Shown: piece after piece, positions 25,315 through 37,724 of the stretch
Layout: every line of letters starts with the position of its first letter
How positions within the stretch are numbered: the first letter of the stretch is position 1
Source of the DNA: Gymnogyps californianus
Lineage: Eukaryota; Chordata; Aves; Accipitriformes; Cathartidae
NCBI RefSeq assembly: GCF_018139145.2
Contig: NC_059500.1
Location: 38,359,437 to 38,423,436, forward strand
Direction of reading: 5' to 3'
DNA length: 64,000 nt
Position numbers and translations under genes: made by a program
Notes under the pieces: model-generated
The model's database searches: none
The model's input: the letters and a program-made list of their open reading frames with translations, nothing else
What the model was told of the DNA's origin: nothing

Positions 25315-28300
25315 AAATAAGATGAAACTCATTTAAAAAGGCATGTTTAGTTTTATTGATAGCACTAAAGGGATATCTTTAAAATTAACTGAGTAGGAGG
25401 AATCAACTAAAACTGCAACATTCACTAGGAAATTATTAATTTACTTTACTGTTTGGGGTTTGTTTATTGTTTTTTTTCCTGTATCAAGGTGATGCCTAAG
25501 GAAGAAATTAAATGTAGAAGTAGGCAAGTTTATAACCACTTCATAATGTATAGCAGACAGTTATCTGTATATGTTGTCCAGTTCATTGCAAAACGGAAAG
25601 GTTTCAGAAAAGTGCTTCAGCTATGATTCACCTCTCAAAGATGTTTTACACAGCAAGAGATTTGATGAGTTCATTCTCTTCAATAAGAAGAAAAGAAGGT
25701 TAAGGCATGGGTTGACCAGAAAGTACAAGCAAGCACACGAGGAACAAATTTCTAACAGTGGCCAGCTTTTTAATCTAGGAGAAAAGGGTACAATAAGATC
25801 CACTGCCTGGAAAATGAAACTAGGGGATGAAAAATCAAACATGGGCAAGAATATTTTACAGTAGGGACAGTTTATCACTGTAACAGCTTACCTATGAACC
25901 TAGTAGGATCTCCATTGCTTGAGCCTTTAAATTGAGACTAGCTGTCATTAGAAAAGGTGCAACAGAGTTCAAATGCTGGGTGTTTAAGAGACACATTACC
26001 AGTCTGCATAATGCATCATATTAATGATCATATTCCTACCCATTCTTAAAAATATATTCCATGCAGGTAGACATATAGGGAGGGAAGTTGTTATTACTAA
26101 ATTACTCAATATATTTGTCGTATGAATGGTAAAACATTTATGTGCAAGTATGGCAATGCTAGTAATGCAACTTCATGGTCTGCAAACCTTAAACACACAG
26201 ATAGGCAAAATAAAGTTTATTTACACGTATACCTACACATATATACTCTGCTGAAGATCCTCCATATGTCTCCAACATGTATAAGTCATTTAAAATGTGA
26301 ATACTTTTTTAATACACACAAAACTTGCAACAAAGAGGGGAGAAAAGTTGTATTAGGCATGTTAACTTTCTGTGGCTGCATTCCAAAAGCCTTGTAAAAG
26401 AACCATGGCTAACAGGAACATATTTAGTCTCCTTTTAAAACAGTTATGTTCAAAGTCTAACATATTTTGTCAAAAAAATCCTGTGGTGAAATCCATGCCA
26501 CCTTGAAGTCAGTGATGAAATCACATTTGTGAGTTTATAAACCACAGTATCTTCTGTTAAACAAAGCAACAAAAGTTAGAAAAAATAGGCAAGTTCTTCA
26601 TGGAGTCAGGATTTCATTGCTGTTGCAGCTGCTTCTTCCTTATAATATGTATGCTTATTTTTCTACAGTGTGACAAAATATTTCTTTGAGGAGCAAGGGG
26701 AGGAAGAATGTGGATTTGTCTATTTTGGGGTTTTTTTCAAGAACATCTCTTTCCCTTTCCTCTCACCCTTTCCAAATACTAGTGCCTTTCTGGCAGCAGC
26801 TAGAAGTTATGGGCACTTTTCAGTAGATTAGTTGGGTATACATTTAATTTGAAACATTACTCCTCATTAAATTGTTGGATTATTTGTACATGTTTTATAC
26901 AACTAAATATAACTAAATGTATTTGATTGTAATGGAAAACTGAAGTCCAAAAGATTGGAGATAATCAGAACTGAGGTGACAGGAATTACACCGCAGGCAA
27001 ATATCTAAGCATTTTCATGGTTGAAAACTTTCTCCAAAGTTTTTGTTTGTTTGCTTGTTAGTTTGTTCATTTTTTAACTGAACAGTATGCAAGGTAAGTC
27101 AGTAGTCAGTTAGCAGCACTTTTTATATTGTATGATGAGATGGCACCATTACCTGAAGCTGACAGACACAATCTGCTGCTTCTAAGTGTTCCTCTGCCTC
27201 CAGAGCATCAGCTGGAGCTAACGATCAGCTCGCAGGGCTGTGGACAAGTTCTTCTGTGGACACCAAAGAACTGCACTGGAAACTTCATCTTTCCCATCTG
27301 CCTATGAAGCATATCCCCAGAGCCTGCAGAGGCAGATCTTCTCAGTTTGACCATTTTAGACGGTTAGAGGTAAATGGGCAGAAATTGGTCTAATATGTCA
27401 ATTGCCAAAGAACTGAGCAACTCACTGCAGTAGGCCAGATGGCTTTATTTCTCCACCACCATACTGAGTTTCCTATTTAATTACAAAACTTCTATTTGAG
27501 CAATTCCATAGGGAATACTTAGAAACTTCCAGTTAAAGCTATGCAGGTGTGCACCAGCTTTGACAGGCTCAGAGCTTATATCAAACAAGGATGTTGTGAT
27601 GAGATAAGACAAATTGGGGAGAGTAAGCACTGGGAGAATGACAAATAGAGTGACATTGCACGGCCCTCTGTAAAATGTTATTTTTTAATATTTAAAAGAG
27701 TTTAAATAAATATTTAATAATTATAATTATAAACTAAAACCAAAACCTGTTTAAAATACCTTTTTTTAAAAAATAACATCACATTGTTTGAACTTGATAG
27801 GAACAGATAGTCAGAGCAATTACACATCTAGTGTGAACAGGTGGCACTTAACTAGAAACTATAATAACTTTTAATATAAAGACAAAGGATCTCATCGTCT
27901 GATTTAAAGATCACAATGAGATTTATCTCGATGAAGATAAAATGAATATTACATTAAACAGGCTCATTATTTCAGCTCATGTAATGAAAAATTTTATTTA
28001 TTACAAAACTATTAAATGCAATTCCATTTAATTTGCCTTCCCACAGGACACTCTAAACAAAGGCTTGGAAACCAAATCACAGTTTTGTCCTAGCTTATAA
28101 CTGAGAAATCCCTTCACACATAGAGATACAACGCAAGTATGGATAAGAATGCTAGATTTTAAACACATTTGCAAACTAAAAAGACACACAAACCTTTGCA
28201 AATGCAAACAGCAGCTCTTGAGATATCAGAGCTGCTCAAATTAAACTTCAGAAATGTCAGGGTCACTTTAAAAAAGTGAGAAAGGAAAACTTAGAACCTG

Positions 28301-29191
28301 CAGTCTGACTCAGCGTTCTCCAAATCTGCTTTTCAACTGTTTTCATGCCTGATCAGTGTGAAGAAACAGCCTCATTAAAATAGCTAGCCTTTTCCTAATG
28401 GCCAAATTAAAGAGGATGGAAGATAGAATCAATCTGAAATTTTATAATTTCATTGTTTTATTACAGACCACCACATCAGGGACTGATGCACTAAAGAAAT
28501 GCAAGGTGTAGCAAATCTACAGCCGTATCCACCTGTGTATTTTGACAGTACTGGACATCTATTCTTTTCTCAGAACAAAACAGGGGAGAGGGGGAAGTGA
28601 GTGACTGCAGTTCAGAAATCAGAGGAAGACATCTACCTACTGTTTTATGCTCCAAATAAAATATATGAAAAGTAGGCTTACTAAAAACTGAATTCTAACT
28701 GGAATGAAGAGCAACACAGAGTGATGGAAGTTACATCACATCTCTACAGTAAAAGCAAAGATTGGTTTTGTACCTTAAGCAGAGATTTGGTGGTATTGTT
28801 ATTTATGGAGAGAATGTAATTTTGCTAAGGGACAACACTTTCTTACGTAAATTCCCAAGGATTTACTAGCATATGTGTAACTAATTTAATTTTAACTCAT
28901 ACTGATTAATGGAGTCATAAAAGCTTTCCAACATGACAACACACGAAAGAGTGGAAGAAAATCATAATCCAATCTATTTGTTTCTTTCCATGTGAAATTA
29001 AATGCAAATGTGTCAATGTGGTGTTTCTTTGTACAATAATTAAATGAAAATATTTACAATTTAAAGATTGAATCTTTAAGATATTTTTATATAAAATAAG
29101 AACTAAGCTTCACAAGGTTTTCCGTAATTCAACATCCATCATTATTTACATTCTATTAACTACTCTAATAAAAATTCCTAATACATAAATT
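25315..29191. other. Unique AT-rich DNA, no gene seen
   Basis: No exon or RNA gene was recognised in about 3.9 kb. A locally GC-richer stretch near 27160-27370 stands out from its surroundings, but it has no convincing open frame or splice signals. The frame at 25571-25864 (97 codons) is lysine-rich and matches nothing I know. Confidence 0.5.
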
Positions 29192-29196
29192 GGTAG
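29192..29196 (+). repeat. Target-site duplication, left copy (GGTAG)
   Basis: This perfect 5-bp direct repeat of 29759-29763 lies exactly outside the LTR ends. Confidence 0.85.
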
Positions 29197-29758
29197 TGTC
29201 ACGTCCCACCTACGAGGAGGGGAGAGTGACTCAGATTCACAAATCCCCTCGGTGTGGTTTGAGGTGAAATAACACCCAAGGTCCGTACATAAACACCAAC
29301 TTTAACAGAACAAACATTCTGTGAACGTTGGCCCTCTTACAACTATATTGACCTGAGCTATGCAGCTTTATGAAAAACCAAAGTAGGCGTTGCATTACTT
29401 AACAATTGGGGGGGATGGGGGGGGGAGGGGTGCAGGGGGGAGAGAGGGGGAGAGAGGGAGAGGGAGGGAGACAGAGAGAGCATGAGAGCGAGCCCAGGCA
29501 CCAGTCCTGGATCCAGCATCAGACCTGCCAACAGGGGTGTTCAGTGTAGAGAGCACCCAATATGGGGCTTGGACATGCCCCTATTTATTGGCCCCAGACC
29601 CTGAACTTCTGGAACCTTCTCTCGCCCCAGTTCCAGGAGTGGTTGAGATACAGTCAGTCACCAGGGCTCTTCCTGGGCTTGCTCCTCCCACTTCTGGAAC
29701 CGCCCCTCGGGGCACTGCCTGGGCTCACAGTACAGTTACTTGAGTCTCGTCCCTTACA
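29197..29758 (-). mobile_element. Solo LTR of a second ERV family, with 5-bp target duplication
   Basis: The 562-bp block starts TGTCACGTCCCACC and ends GTCTCGTCCCTTACA on the plus strand, giving TG...CA ends. It is flanked by perfect GGTAG copies (29192-29196 and 29759-29763). It is clearly richer in G and C than its flanks. Orientation is probably minus: read that way, CCAATAAATAGGGG (about 29580-29593) provides a CCAAT and TATA-like core in the first third of the LTR, as in a U3 promoter. A G-rich then GA-rich tract fills 29408-29485 on the plus strand. No internal ERV sequence lies beside it. It shares no visible blocks with the LTR family at 802, 34795 and 63370. The two overlapping plus frames at 29537-29768 are proline/leucine-rich products of composition and not genes. 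Confidence 0.85.
29408..29485 (+). repeat. G-rich / GA-rich tract inside the LTR
   Basis: Successive runs of four to eight G separated by one to three other bases (29408-29444) pass into GA-rich sequence up to about 29485. It is a strong candidate for G-quadruplex formation on the plus strand and for polymerase slippage. Confidence 0.85.
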
Positions 29759-29763
29759 GGTAG
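29759..29763 (+). repeat. Target-site duplication, right copy (GGTAG)
   Basis: This pairs with 29192-29196 across the solo LTR. Confidence 0.85.
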
Positions 29764-32700
29764 TATGAGCGAACAGAAAAAAACTGGATTTTTCTTAAGT
29801 TTCTGACATTCTCTCCAGAGAAAACTTTGTTTTGAAAAGTGTATTTCACCTTCCCTTAAGAATATATTCCTTTGAGAATGCTTGAAGCACTGTAGCTACT
29901 GTTGAATTACATGCTTGGAATTTGTCTTAAAAATCCCTGATTTTTCCACTGAATATTTATTTCTACCATGTAATATGAGTACTGGATAGTTGCTTCCTAT
30001 AAAGTTATGTACAGAGAATGTGAATGGAAGTTTCTTTATAGCCTGCAGGAGTTCAGCAAGTGTTTTTGAGAAGGAAGAATAACAGTCCTTCTGACACAAG
30101 AACTTCATGGTGTTTTGCAGTAGGTACAATAAATCTAGCTAATAGCCAAATGGTACATTCTGGAGTAGAGTCTTTCTAAACACACCTATCCTATGGGAAT
30201 GGATACAATGTTTTGTTAAGGTTTGTCTCATCTTCTTCCTAAGATATTTAGGATTGATTTGTTTTGAATATTCTACACAAAATGAACACTCTACAATAAA
30301 AATATAAGATCCACTTGCTTACATGACTTATTTTGGAGGTTGCCTCAGTTACTTTGTTAAAATGCATGTTAGAATGAATATTTGAGAGACAAAAATATGT
30401 TTACCATTGCATAAAAATGCAAATAGGAAGCTTATTGACACTGTACAGAGGGAACATCAAGCCTTTATTTCCTGGTTTCTGTTTTGTTTAAATTTAAAAA
30501 ATTATATGTAAACACCATGACCAGTTGTTTTCCTCTCCTAATCCAGAAGAATAATGCTTTCTTTTATTTCTCTAATAATTTTTTTTTTAATTATATTCCA
30601 GCTGATTTTGATTTTATAACTTGGGAGTGGTTTTGCTAATGACAGTCTTCCCTCAAGGCTAGTATTTTACTGTTTAAAATAATTGCAGCAATAAGCCATG
30701 TAACACTGATTTTAATGTCTGAAGGTGTTTTCACTAAAGTCTATGAAGAAGAGACAGCAGAAAGACGTTGCAGTGCAGGAATAAGAATCTGTTTTCAGAC
30801 CCGGGAGTTACTTGGTTTCTGATCTTAAGCAAAACACTTCGATTTCTCTGTGTCACTCTTGGGCTTAGGATAGAATGGAGATATTGAGAAGGTTTTTGTT
30901 TTGTTTTGTTTTGTTTAATGTTTCAGGTCTTTATTAACTTGTTCTATTATCCAATATATGTAAGTCCTTATACAGATTTGGATTTGAACTAATTTGGTTG
31001 AGGTTTTTTTTCAAAATCAGAGAAATTCTTAACACAACAGTAAACACATATCTTTTTCCCCGTTCCAGTAAGAAAATATTTCAAACACTGTAAACCAGTG
31101 TACATTGTACTACGAAAAGGTGCAAAAATAATTTTCATTATTTGAAATCACAGTACTTAACTACCAATAGAAAAATTAAATTAGCCCATAATACACAAAC
31201 TGGCATTGCCAGGACATACCTACTAATATTCATGGAGCATTTCTTGGGATTTTTTTTTTAATGAAAAAATATCAGTTCTCCAATTTTAGAAAGGAAGTAC
31301 AGAAAGCATGACTTTTTTATAAAATTACTTAAATGAAATCTGGATGTCTTACATTCAGAATACTCTTATTTAGTACTTTGTTCTCTGCTTAGAACCTCAA
31401 AACATTTGTAAAGGTGGATTGCAGGACCAAGATATAACTCACTGTAATATTTACACTAAAAACTACACAAGGTAAAATGAATCCATTTCTAAAAAATGAC
31501 TGAATGTGTTTTTCAAAATCAACAACAAGGAATATGGCAAATTCTTAGAGCTAAAAATTCTACTTATTCTAAATTAGCATCTTTTAAAAAATAACAAATG
31601 CCATTCTTATTTCCTCCTAATATTTCTTGATATATGTCTGGTAGAACAGTCAAAATAATATTTTTTGCTTATTTGTCTACATTTCTTTAAAACACTACAA
31701 TATTACAGCTATAGTATATAGTTACTTGAACAGAAGCAAATTGCTTGTAGAGTTGCTTTCCCTAAAATTAATGTTTTTTCCATAAAATCCTTTAAGATTC
31801 TGAGATCTATGCCTCTTAAAAGCTTTCCTAACAGTGGATTTATGCTTTGGAAGACATTTTATTGTGTAGTGTACTTACTACTTACAACTTATATTTTACT
31901 GTATGACTCATCCTGCTTTGGGCTATCATTGGTAATACCATTTGCTCAATAAATTTATACAGGATCCTAACAGTAAAAACATAATTAGACAGTAACAGAG
32001 CAAACCCATATCCCTAACAAGGTCCTTTGACAAATCATGTACAGAGTGCTTTACCCGATTTCCCTATTCATTAATTTTATTCACAATAATCAAAATTTAG
32101 GTCATCATAAGATATTTGCCTGAGGATAAATTCTTTTCTTTCCTATCTTTTATGAAGAAGATCCTTAATTCAGTATTTTCTGCCTCCAGAAATCTGAATT
32201 AAATGACCATTTTCCCCAGCATCCTATGACCTGCGTTTATGTTCAACAGAACTCTAAATAAGAGATTTGTGCTCCAGATTGCTGGTTCCAAACAGAAGCA
32301 GAGACCCTGCTAAAATTTAAAATAGAATTGCATACACTCAAGAGATCTAGAAAAATTTAAAAAGAATTATTCTCATTTGAAGTTTAACTTTAGGAAACAA
32401 AAAGTTAAAAAAAGAAAGGCTTCTAGCCCTTGCTCTTCCAATAGAGAAAAATAATAACCTTAACAAACAAACAAACAAAAAATCAATTTATTTGAAGATA
32501 CTATGTCCAGTCTGGCCACCATAATACATTTCACAGCATTATAGCACACTATTTTTGTTCGTACACTGGGGAAATGTTGGTATAAAAATACAGAAAATTT
32601 GGCTCATTTTTTGTTTGCTTGAAATCAGATTCATTAGACTCTGTGCCTTCAGACAGTTGCTCTCCCCCTCTCCACCCCTGAGCTTCATATTCATTCACAC

Positions 32701-32824
32701 TATAAAATATGCTTTTAGAATTTTCCTCTTGTAATAAATGCAGACTTTTCTGTAAAACGCCTCAAACTAGTTATGAATCTGTCCTGGAAAAGTTTGTCAT
32801 ATAGTAACTGCCTACACTCAACCA
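29764..32824. other. Unique AT-rich DNA, no gene seen
   Basis: No exon, RNA gene or retroelement was recognised in about 3.1 kb. Minor simple repeats are (TTTTG)n at about 30894-30916 and (AAAC)n at about 32463-32479. Confidence 0.5.
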
Positions 32825-33415
32825 CATAGAATCATAGAATCATAGAATAGTTTGGGTTGGAAGGGACCTTTAAAGGTCATCTAGTCCAAGCCACCCTGAA
32901 ATGAGCAGGGACATCTTCAACTAGATCAGGTTGCTCAGAGCCCTGTCCAACCTGACCTTGAATGTTTCCAGGGATGAGGCGTCTACCACCTCTCTGGGCA
33001 ACCTCTTCCAGGGTTTCACCACCCTCATCGTAAAAAACTTCTTCCTTGTGTCTAGTCTGAATCTACCCTCTTTCAGTTTAAAACCATTACCCCTTGTCCT
33101 ATCGCTACAGGCCCTGCTAAAAAGTTTGTCCCTACCTGTCTTTCTTATAAGCCCCCTTTAAGTACTGAAAGGCTGCAATAAGGTCTCCCTGGAGCCTTCT
33201 CTTCTCCAGGCTGAACACCACCAACTCTCTCAGCCTTTCGTCATAGGAGAGGTGTTTCATCCCTCTGATCATTTTTGTGGCCCTCCTCTGGATCCGCTCC
33301 AACAGGTCCATGTCTTTCCTGTGCTGAGGGCTCCAGAGCTGGGTGCAGTACTCCAGGTGGGGTCTCACCAGAGCAGAGGGGCAGAATCATCTCCCTCTGA
33401 CCCTTGCTAGCTTCT
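32825..33415 (-). mobile_element. CR1 LINE 3' end, 5'-truncated
   Basis: The minus-strand element ends at 32825 in three ATTCTATG-type units, seen on the plus strand as repeated CATAGAAT. Next inward is the 3' UTR block GGGTTGGAAGGGACC (about 32852) and then the coding end. The 5' truncation lies near 33415, inside the reverse-transcriptase C-terminal region. Sequence similarity to the copy at 24665 is strong over the whole length, so both belong to close CR1 subfamilies, but they lie on opposite strands. Confidence 0.94.
32928..33380 (-). pseudogene. CR1 reverse transcriptase C-terminal fragment, frameshifted
   Basis: The frame read from about 33368 down shows [28 protein letters not shown], the [15 protein letters not shown] block and a KGAYKKD segment. 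It then meets a stop at 33132. Continuation of the CR1 protein ([12 protein letters not shown] and [13 protein letters not shown] equivalents) is recognisable downstream in another frame, so an indel near 33135 broke it. The start of the fragment is set by truncation of the element, so no true start codon exists. Confidence 0.88.
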
Positions 33416-34789
33416 TGCCAACACAAACATACACAGATTTTGCAGAACCTCTGATAGCTTTTCGGCCTGTGCCTATGATACTTGACCCTGCAAACCTGCA
33501 GTCAATGAGATTTGTGACTAAGGATTTCCAAGGTCCAAGCTTTATTCATTTCTATTCAGAAAACAAAAGTGCTTCCTCCTGTATTAAACAATTTAGGCTA
33601 TTTTAATCTTTAACATCAGGTAGATAAGTAACTCCAAAGATTGTTTTGAGGTCATAATGAGGCCAAGGTGAATGAGAAAATAAACCAATTTCATTTGATA
33701 ACTTGGTGTCTACTACTTAAGCTGTTTCTGTTCTTAGATGTTCAAAACTACAAGATTTTTATTTCTTTAGGAATTAATGACCAGCACATATGAACAAAGC
33801 AAACCTTTAAAAGATGCACTGCACTTTTGGAGCAGGATCAAAAATCAGTCATGATGTTCCCTACTTCTTTTGGAGAGAAACCTTTTTCCACTGTACATTA
33901 AATGTGAAAAAGCTTTCAGAATAATACTTTTCTATCATAATTATACCCTATAAAAGTGAGACAAATACATTCTTTTACATGATAATTTAAATTTCTCTTT
34001 TTAAAGTCAAAGGTTCAAAGCCTGTCTTAGGCAAGAAAATCAGAAACACAAAAGAGCTCTTAGGTCATCTTCCCCATAGAACACAAATGATTTCTTCTAG
34101 AAAACTCCTGATTGCTTTCCTTGATTTTTTTTTTTACTTGCTTTAAAGTGATCAGACTGATGGGAGGACTTCATTTCAAAGTCTGTTCTGCAGTATTAGG
34201 AAGTACTAAGAAAAGTTTCTTAATAGTCAGGTTAAATTTTCTTATTCTCTGTGTCAATTTTCTCTTTTTTCTCTGTTACTGTTACTATCACCTTAAACAG
34301 CCCTTTCCTCTTGTGTTCACAGCATCTATACATTTACTAACTACTATAATTAGTTAACATAATAACATTATTCATTCCAGACTGGTAGTATATTGAGGGT
34401 CCTCTTTGTTAGCACAGGAGAAACACAATATACTAGAAATCTCCCTGTAGAAAATTTGCTTTAATGTATAAACTGGGCAACAGATCTTGGACTTATCTTC
34501 ACACACAGGTAAGTCTGTTCAGTGTTGGTCTGGCATGGCTGTATGCCAAGACGGCAAGGAAGAGACTGTATTGATTACACATCACAGAAGATTTTCCTTT
34601 CAGCAGAAAAAGGGCAAGAGAATTTCCCTTTCATCCCATGCTGATAGTGAAGTTGGACATTTTTAATGGGTCCAGTTTAAAGCGTACCAACACCTATGTT
34701 CTTATTTTGATCGAAGGACAGAGTTCACCTTCATTAAACTTAGGCAAGCTTTTAATGCAAAGAAAACATCAGCTTTCTCTCCTGTTTGA
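33416..34789. other. Unique AT-rich DNA, no gene seen
   Basis: No coding or RNA gene was recognised in about 1.4 kb. It ends at the duplication flanking the next LTR. Confidence 0.5.
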
Positions 34790-34794
34790 CCATG
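34790..34794 (+). repeat. Target-site duplication, left copy (CCATG)
   Basis: This is identical to 35400-35404 and directly abuts the LTR end. Confidence 0.8.
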
Positions 34795-35399
34795 TGTCAT
34801 GGTTTAACCCCAGTCAGCAGCTAAGCACCACGCAGCCGCTTCCCCCTCCCCCTCCCAGTGGGGTGAGGAAGAGGAAAGGGAAAAAAAAAGTAAAACTTGT
34901 GGGTTGAGATAAGAACAGTTTAATAACTAAAGTAAAATATAATAGTAACAATAGTAATAATGAAATATAATAATAATAATAGTAATGAAAAGGAATATAA
35001 CAAAAAAAGGAAGGGGGGGGGAAGGAAAAAAAACCAGTGATGCACAATGCAATTGCTCACCACCCGCTGATCGATGCTCAGTTAGTTCCTGAGCCGCGAT
35101 CCACGCCTCCTGGCCAACTCCCCCCTGTTTATATACTGGGCATGACGTTCCATGGTATGGAATACCCCTTTGGCTAGTTCAGGTCAGCTGCCCCGGCTAT
35201 GCTCCCTCCCAGCTTCTTGCACACCTGCTTGCTGGCAGTGCATGGGAAACTGAAAAGTCCTTGGCTTAAGATAAGCGCTACTTAGCAACAACTAAAACAT
35301 CAGAGTGTTATCAACATCATTCTCACACTAACTCCAAAACACAGCACTGTACCAGCTGCTAAGAAGAGAGTTAACTCTGTCCCAGCCGAAACCAGGACA
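34795..35399 (-). mobile_element. Solo LTR, same family as 802, opposite strand
   Basis: On the plus strand it runs from TGTCATGGTTTAACCCC to GAAACCAGGACA, the reverse complement of the ends at 802. A perfect CCATG duplication flanks it (34790-34794 and 35400-35404). Read on the minus strand it has a TATATA core at 35129-35135 and an ATTAAA signal at 34919-34924, the same spacing as in the 802 copy. An A/T-rich (TAA)n-like section (about 34920-35000) sits at the end of the LTR after the polyadenylation signal. Sequence is close to the copy at 63370. No gag, pol or env lies beside it, so this is a solo LTR. Confidence 0.92.
35128..35136 (-). promoter_or_regulatory. TATA-like box of the LTR
   Basis: A TTTATATAC core, read on the minus strand, lies just next to the conserved TGACGT-containing block of this LTR family. 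It matches the position of the box in the 802 and 63370 copies. Confidence 0.5.
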
Positions 35400-35404
35400 C
35401 CATG
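35400..35404 (+). repeat. Target-site duplication, right copy (CCATG)
   Basis: This pairs with 34790-34794 across the solo LTR. Confidence 0.8.
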
Positions 35405-37724
35405 ACAGGCAGAAAGGAACGGGACAAATGAGTATGGCCCAGAGAAGTCAGGCTTACGAGAAATACAAAGTCTGGTATTTCTCAGTACCGCTGCAATGGC
35501 TGTGCCTACCCTGACAGAGCAATTAGCTAAGAGGAGCAGGGACTGCATGATTTTCTATGTAAAGGAAACACATCAATGCAGTATAATTTAAACAGTTTAA
35601 AAGGCTTTTTCAAAAAAGCACGTTTGTAATTTATACTCTCTCATCAGAAACAGTTCAGATTCAGCAGTGGTAAAAATAAACACAATTCTAATGTAAACAA
35701 GGGTGTTTTGAACAACATTCAACAACATAATCTACACCATTATTTAATAGCTGTTGGTGAGCTGTATGATGCCTACAAAAAGCTTATTTTTATAACAGTT
35801 TTAAGGTCAGATTCAGTACTGTTTAAATGCAACCTTGTGCCCAGGTTACTTCAACAGACTTAGATGTCTGTCGGGTTCAAACAATTCATTGAATTAGGCC
35901 TTTGTTTTTAAGGCACCTGAGTGGAAGACTCCAAGGAATAGATGTCTTGGCATTGGGTGATTACAATTGAAAGGATGGAGCAGCGCGAGACCAAATTGCC
36001 TGCTATCGTTCTGCAAAACTTTCCATTCCAAGGACACTTTAGGAGAAAACAGGAAAACAACCTTCCCTTCCATATAACTATACTGGAGCCAAAAAGGTGT
36101 TTGAAAGCTATGGTGGGATTGGTAATTTTTTTTTTTTTTTTTAACAAGTGAGGACTTGAAAATTGCAATATTTGACATGCATTGTGGGTCCAAATCCTAG
36201 TGATTTCAGTGAGCAACAAAAAATACATGAATTGTTGAAAGAGTTCAGAGAAAGGACAAATTGAACTGCAAAATGCATGAGAAATCTCAGCACACACTTT
36301 CTTAGAGGCCAGAAGCCCTTAACAGGACATAAATAACTGTATTTATTTCTTCTTTTTAAAAATGTGACTGCACAATGTGTCTGGGACAGAGATCAGACTG
36401 CAGCCAATGTGGTAAACTATAGAACTTGCAAACACTGATGTTTTCATCAGATAATGAATGGAAACATTAAAGCACATCTTTACAGAAATGTAAAGCATAT
36501 GTGAATGATTTGCACACCTAATATAAAGAAAGACCATATTTTTAGGGATTGTTCTTGGTCCTGTTTAAGCTAAGAGCTAAATACCAGTTAATTCCAGTAA
36601 CAGCAGATTTAGCCCCAAAGGAAAAATTCTTAAACTGGTCTAGTTAGTGGAATTTGAATCCACATTTTGTCACCAAAATCTGATGTGCTTTTTTGAGAAC
36701 CTTGGAAATGGACCGCACCAGTGTTTTAGACAACCACAATGACTTTCCAGTTTAAACCTTTAGGGATGCAAACATAAAAATATGTGGCCTTTTTGTAAAA
36801 AATATTTTAATTTGTGCTGAGCACTTAAATGAAATCCGAATGCATTAATAAATTCCTACTATCTTGCTATATTACATCACAGCTGGGCATTTGAATCTGG
36901 TTACTCTAGAGAGTTAAAACTGAACAAAAATACTTTTACACTGCCCATTTAAAAATTACTCTTTCACTAGATGGCCCACAACCTTTCCCAGTGGTATAAC
37001 TGATATGGAAGCTATACAGCTTGGTAGTCCCATATCTGCATGAACAATAAAGTTGCACAAGGAATAAGAGACAGATCGATTTCTTTCTGTAGAAGCTAGA
37101 GGGACTCAAAAAGCAGGTGAGTTCAAGGTAAAGCACATACATAAGCTGAAGTGAATACATCACAGAGATAAGTATTGACAGGAGAAACTCACAGGGTTAA
37201 GACTGGCTACAACATTTATGAAAAAAAAAGAGAAGGAATAATAAAAGACTCTGGCAATGGTAAAAAGAAACATCAGAAAAGAACTTACCTATAGTAATAC
37301 TGACATTATGCCAACATACTTGTCATACATACTTACCTTTCCAGTATTAGTGGATGCTGAGACTGAAAAGTGGCCAATTACAGATACTGGTGTGAAAAGC
37401 TACCAAAAGAAAAGAAGAGACAGAGGTAAATGTTCTTTTTAGTTGTGGGGATATGAAAGAATGAGAAATGAATTATTATGGCCTCAAAAGAAAATAGCAC
37501 CCTGATGCTTTCCACTGTACGAAAAATAAAGGCAAAGAAAACTTTAAAAAATTTAACTACAGAGATGATGACCTGACCATCACACATTCTTGAAATGTGT
37601 CTGTTTTCCATACCTTTAGTATAAACACTTTCAGACGAAGGAGATGGTTTTTAATGAGTCTATCCCATACCTAGCTGAACTGTGCCTCATTCCTGACCTG
37701 AGATGCTGGATTCCAGAAGAGTGG
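35405..37724. other. Unique AT-rich DNA, no gene seen
   Basis: No exon was recognised in about 2.3 kb. A poly-T run at about 36126-36142 leads into two overlapping minus-strand frames (35894-36297) whose peptides have poly-lysine from that run and no known domain. They are probably chance frames. Confidence 0.5.

Noticed and set aside
29537..29768. Two 68-codon plus frames rich in proline and leucine
   Set aside because: They overlap each other inside the solo LTR and run across its end into the target duplication.
32931..33161. Plus-strand frame over the CR1 at 32825, and a similar minus frame over the CR1 at 24665
   Set aside because: These are antisense shadows of the CR1 reverse-transcriptase C-terminal coding region.
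35894..36297. Two overlapping minus frames of 99 and 129 codons
   Set aside because: They overlap each other in different frames, both cross a poly-T run giving poly-lysine, and show no motif.
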